DNA from: Rhea pennata
Taxonomy: Eukaryota > Chordata > Aves > Rheiformes > Rheidae
DNA: 64,000 nucleotides
Assembly: GCF_028389875.1 (NCBI RefSeq)
Contig: NC_084665.1
Span: 124,452,602-124,516,601 of the forward strand
Reading direction: 5' to 3'
Position numbers and translations under genes: made by a program. The notes under the pieces were generated by a model, which was not told the DNA's origin, made no database searches, and worked only from the letters and a program-made list of their open reading frames with translations. Positions 62,139-64,000 of this stretch are shown in pieces; position 1 is the first letter of the stretch; the number at the start of each line of letters is the position of its first letter.

Positions 62139-62314
62139 TGAGTCACTTGGAAATTATACTTATCTAGCCGCGTGAAAAGGCTCTAAGAAGATGCCCCGTC
62201 AAGGGAGGCATAGGCTGCTGCTTCCTGCAGGCTGTCACGCTGCTGTCTTTAACGAGAGGTGATCTGATAGAAAATGTACACGGAACCCGTGCAGCGCAGC
62301 CTGGAACGCCCCCG
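62139..62314. promoter_or_regulatory. CpG-dense patch with an AP-1/NF-E2-type site
   Basis: TGAGTCA at 62139-62145 is followed by ten CpG in 146 bp (62169-62314). The surrounding DNA is AT-rich and CpG-poor. It may be an enhancer or a conserved non-coding element. Only motif and composition support this. Confidence 0.25.
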
Positions 62315-64000
62315 TTTACTGGGTGCTGTAATGACTGCAACAATTTATCTGATTAAAATAAAAATGTTTCCTGGCTGAAACTAATACGCTGCTTTTACAA
62401 GTTTCTGATAATGAAAAAATATCCAGCTATTCACACTAGTATCAATGATATCTAAGCACAAGTGTTTACATTGGTCCTTCCCTGTGGATCAAGGTGAGGA
62501 AAAACAAACACACAAATTTCTCCATAAGTCAGTTAATAGACTCTTTAGAAAGGAGGCTTAAAAGCTGTTTTTGTCCAACTAAAAGTAGGTATCTAAAATG
62601 TAGGTGCCTACATCTGAGTTAGTTACCTCATGGAGAAGGAGACCTATGTCAGTGGAGATCTCGTTCTCCATTCAGTGGCATATACATAGGCACTTAGCAC
62701 CATTTTGTATACCTCAAGGTGCAAGACATCCTTGCAGTGCCAAAGATACCACATAGGACCTAGGGAAGACCTGAGCCTTACCAGAATGGCAGCTGGAAGC
62801 CTGGTAGGATACTCTGAGGCATCTCAACTGGTACTGGACTCTCATGTGTGGGCACCTAAATCAAACTCTTAGACATAATAGTCAGGGGTGTCCTATTTGA
62901 GACTTATCTCATGCTAAGATGTTTACATTTGGGCAGATTTATGTGCCTCAAATTCTGCTGTCTTCATGACCCTAATCTCCACTGAGAGGAACCTAGAAAA
63001 GTTCTGGAAAAGTTAACTCTGTAGATTCAAGTGACTCTCCAGGTGAAAGATGAGACTAGTACCACTCAAGGTATCCCTATTTTTTCAAGTTTATGCCCCT
63101 GTTCTTTTTTATTTCATCTCTGTTATCTGTTGTCTCTGATAGTCTGATATGATATATTCAGATATATTATGTTATTCTGATATGTTATGATATGTTATTC
63201 TGATATCCCTGCTGCAAATACCCATCAAAGTCTGCTTTAATAAGTAGGGTAGAATTCATCTTACTAACCTATGCGTATCTATAGTGTAATTGTCTTCATC
63301 TGAATTTAGTTTCCTTAAAGTCACTGGAGGAAAATAGTCCTTTCTAATATGCGATATATGTCACAAACCACTTAAATCCAAATTTTAAACATATATTTTT
63401 CTCATTTGACAATAAAAGGACGTTGGAGCAACTAGTTCAGCTATGGACATTTGCATTATAGATATCTCAGTCCAGGAGAGATGAATTCTGTCTCCAACTC
63501 TTCGGCAAGGGTGTAACCAACTGGGAAGTAACTGTTACATACAAGGATGTTTAGTTTGGGTTAGGCATCCCAAAATAAATCTGTAGAGAAGAAAAATCAT
63601 GCAAAACCAAACTTGCAGCAGCCAAAAAATATTTCACGAGCATAGTGAATAAACACTCTCAATCTTCTATTTTCCTTGTGTGATGATGTCCCGTAGGTAA
63701 TGTCTATACTAATAAAGTAATCTTACTCTGAAGAATGCTCTTCACAGATGTGAACCTGATGGCTTTCTTTTGCCTACAGTTCTAAATTCACGTGCGTTTA
63801 CTGATTATGTCTGGTTTTAGTTGTTATCTTTCTATTCTGTTTGCCTGCTTTGTATTGGGAGTTGGTAGAACATTAATATGAAACACATAGATAAGGAAAA
63901 ATAAATAGGGAAAAAAAGGGAAAGAAAAGGATATAAAAAGAGAATTATGCAAAACAGAGATGCTCCCTATATAATAAAAGAGGACCCACTGATACAGTGG

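Larger units (their letters stand above)
56511..64000. other. Sequence upstream of the CRISP gene, no gene recognised
   Basis: Contains a 23-bp tandem duplication (59358-59403), a large TA/CA microsatellite (60121-60294), two inverted repeats (60755-60793, 60845-60868), a CpG-dense patch (62169-62314) and an imperfect TGATATGTTAT-type tandem (about 63135-63207). Open frames such as 57015-57314 lack protein-like features. Confidence 0.55.

Overview
This window is vertebrate nuclear DNA, most likely from a bird; a crocodilian or turtle is a less likely alternative. Four things point that way. Genes are split by GT-AG introns. The background is AT-rich and poor in CpG. The recognisable interspersed repeats are CR1 LINEs, including young copies ending in the ATTCTATG-type tail. 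Two genes sit in the order known from the tetrapod RHAG-CRISP locus. I see no prokaryotic-style gene organisation, CRISPR array, rRNA or tRNA.

Two complete protein-coding genes can be reconstructed, both on the minus strand. (1) RHAG, the Rh-associated glycoprotein (ammonia/CO2 channel of the Amt/Rh family), has ten coding exons between 21588 (start) and 6891 (stop). Every intron is GT-AG and every phase closes, giving 420 residues with the twin-histidine pore and both phenylalanine gate positions kept. (2) A CRISP-family secreted CAP protein (CRISP2-like by position) has seven coding exons between 52439 and 46682, giving 243 residues with a signal peptide and all 16 family cysteines. A probable non-coding first exon with a TATA-like box lies near 56.4-56.5 kb. 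The CRISP gene lies about 25 kb upstream of RHAG in the shared transcription direction, as CRISP2 does relative to human RHAG.

Layout: 1-6.8 kb is intergenic, with a CR1 fragment (2.16-2.76 kb) and small tandem repeats. 6.8-21.7 kb is RHAG. 21.7-46.6 kb is gene-poor and holds an old eroded CR1 (about 26.4-27.15 kb), a 110-bp CR1 end (36.4 kb), a younger 0.75-kb CR1 (42.2-43.0 kb), several homopolymer and dinucleotide tracts and a CpG-dense patch (41.1-41.3 kb). 46.6-56.5 kb is the CRISP gene. 56.5-64 kb has no recognisable gene, but contains a large TA/CA microsatellite, two hairpin-forming inverted repeats and a second CpG-dense patch.

The most notable observations are these. The CRISP protein has lost the second conserved CAP histidine. 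A 42-bp tandem duplication has copied the acceptor of CRISP coding exon 5, creating a second, in-frame acceptor. RHAG has a first extracellular loop 14 residues shorter than the human one, with no N-glycosylation sequon. Two perfect 16-bp inverted repeats, each with a 7-nt loop, lie about 45 kb apart. I found no convincing undescribed multi-gene system. Most long open frames outside the two genes look like chance or microsatellite read-through.
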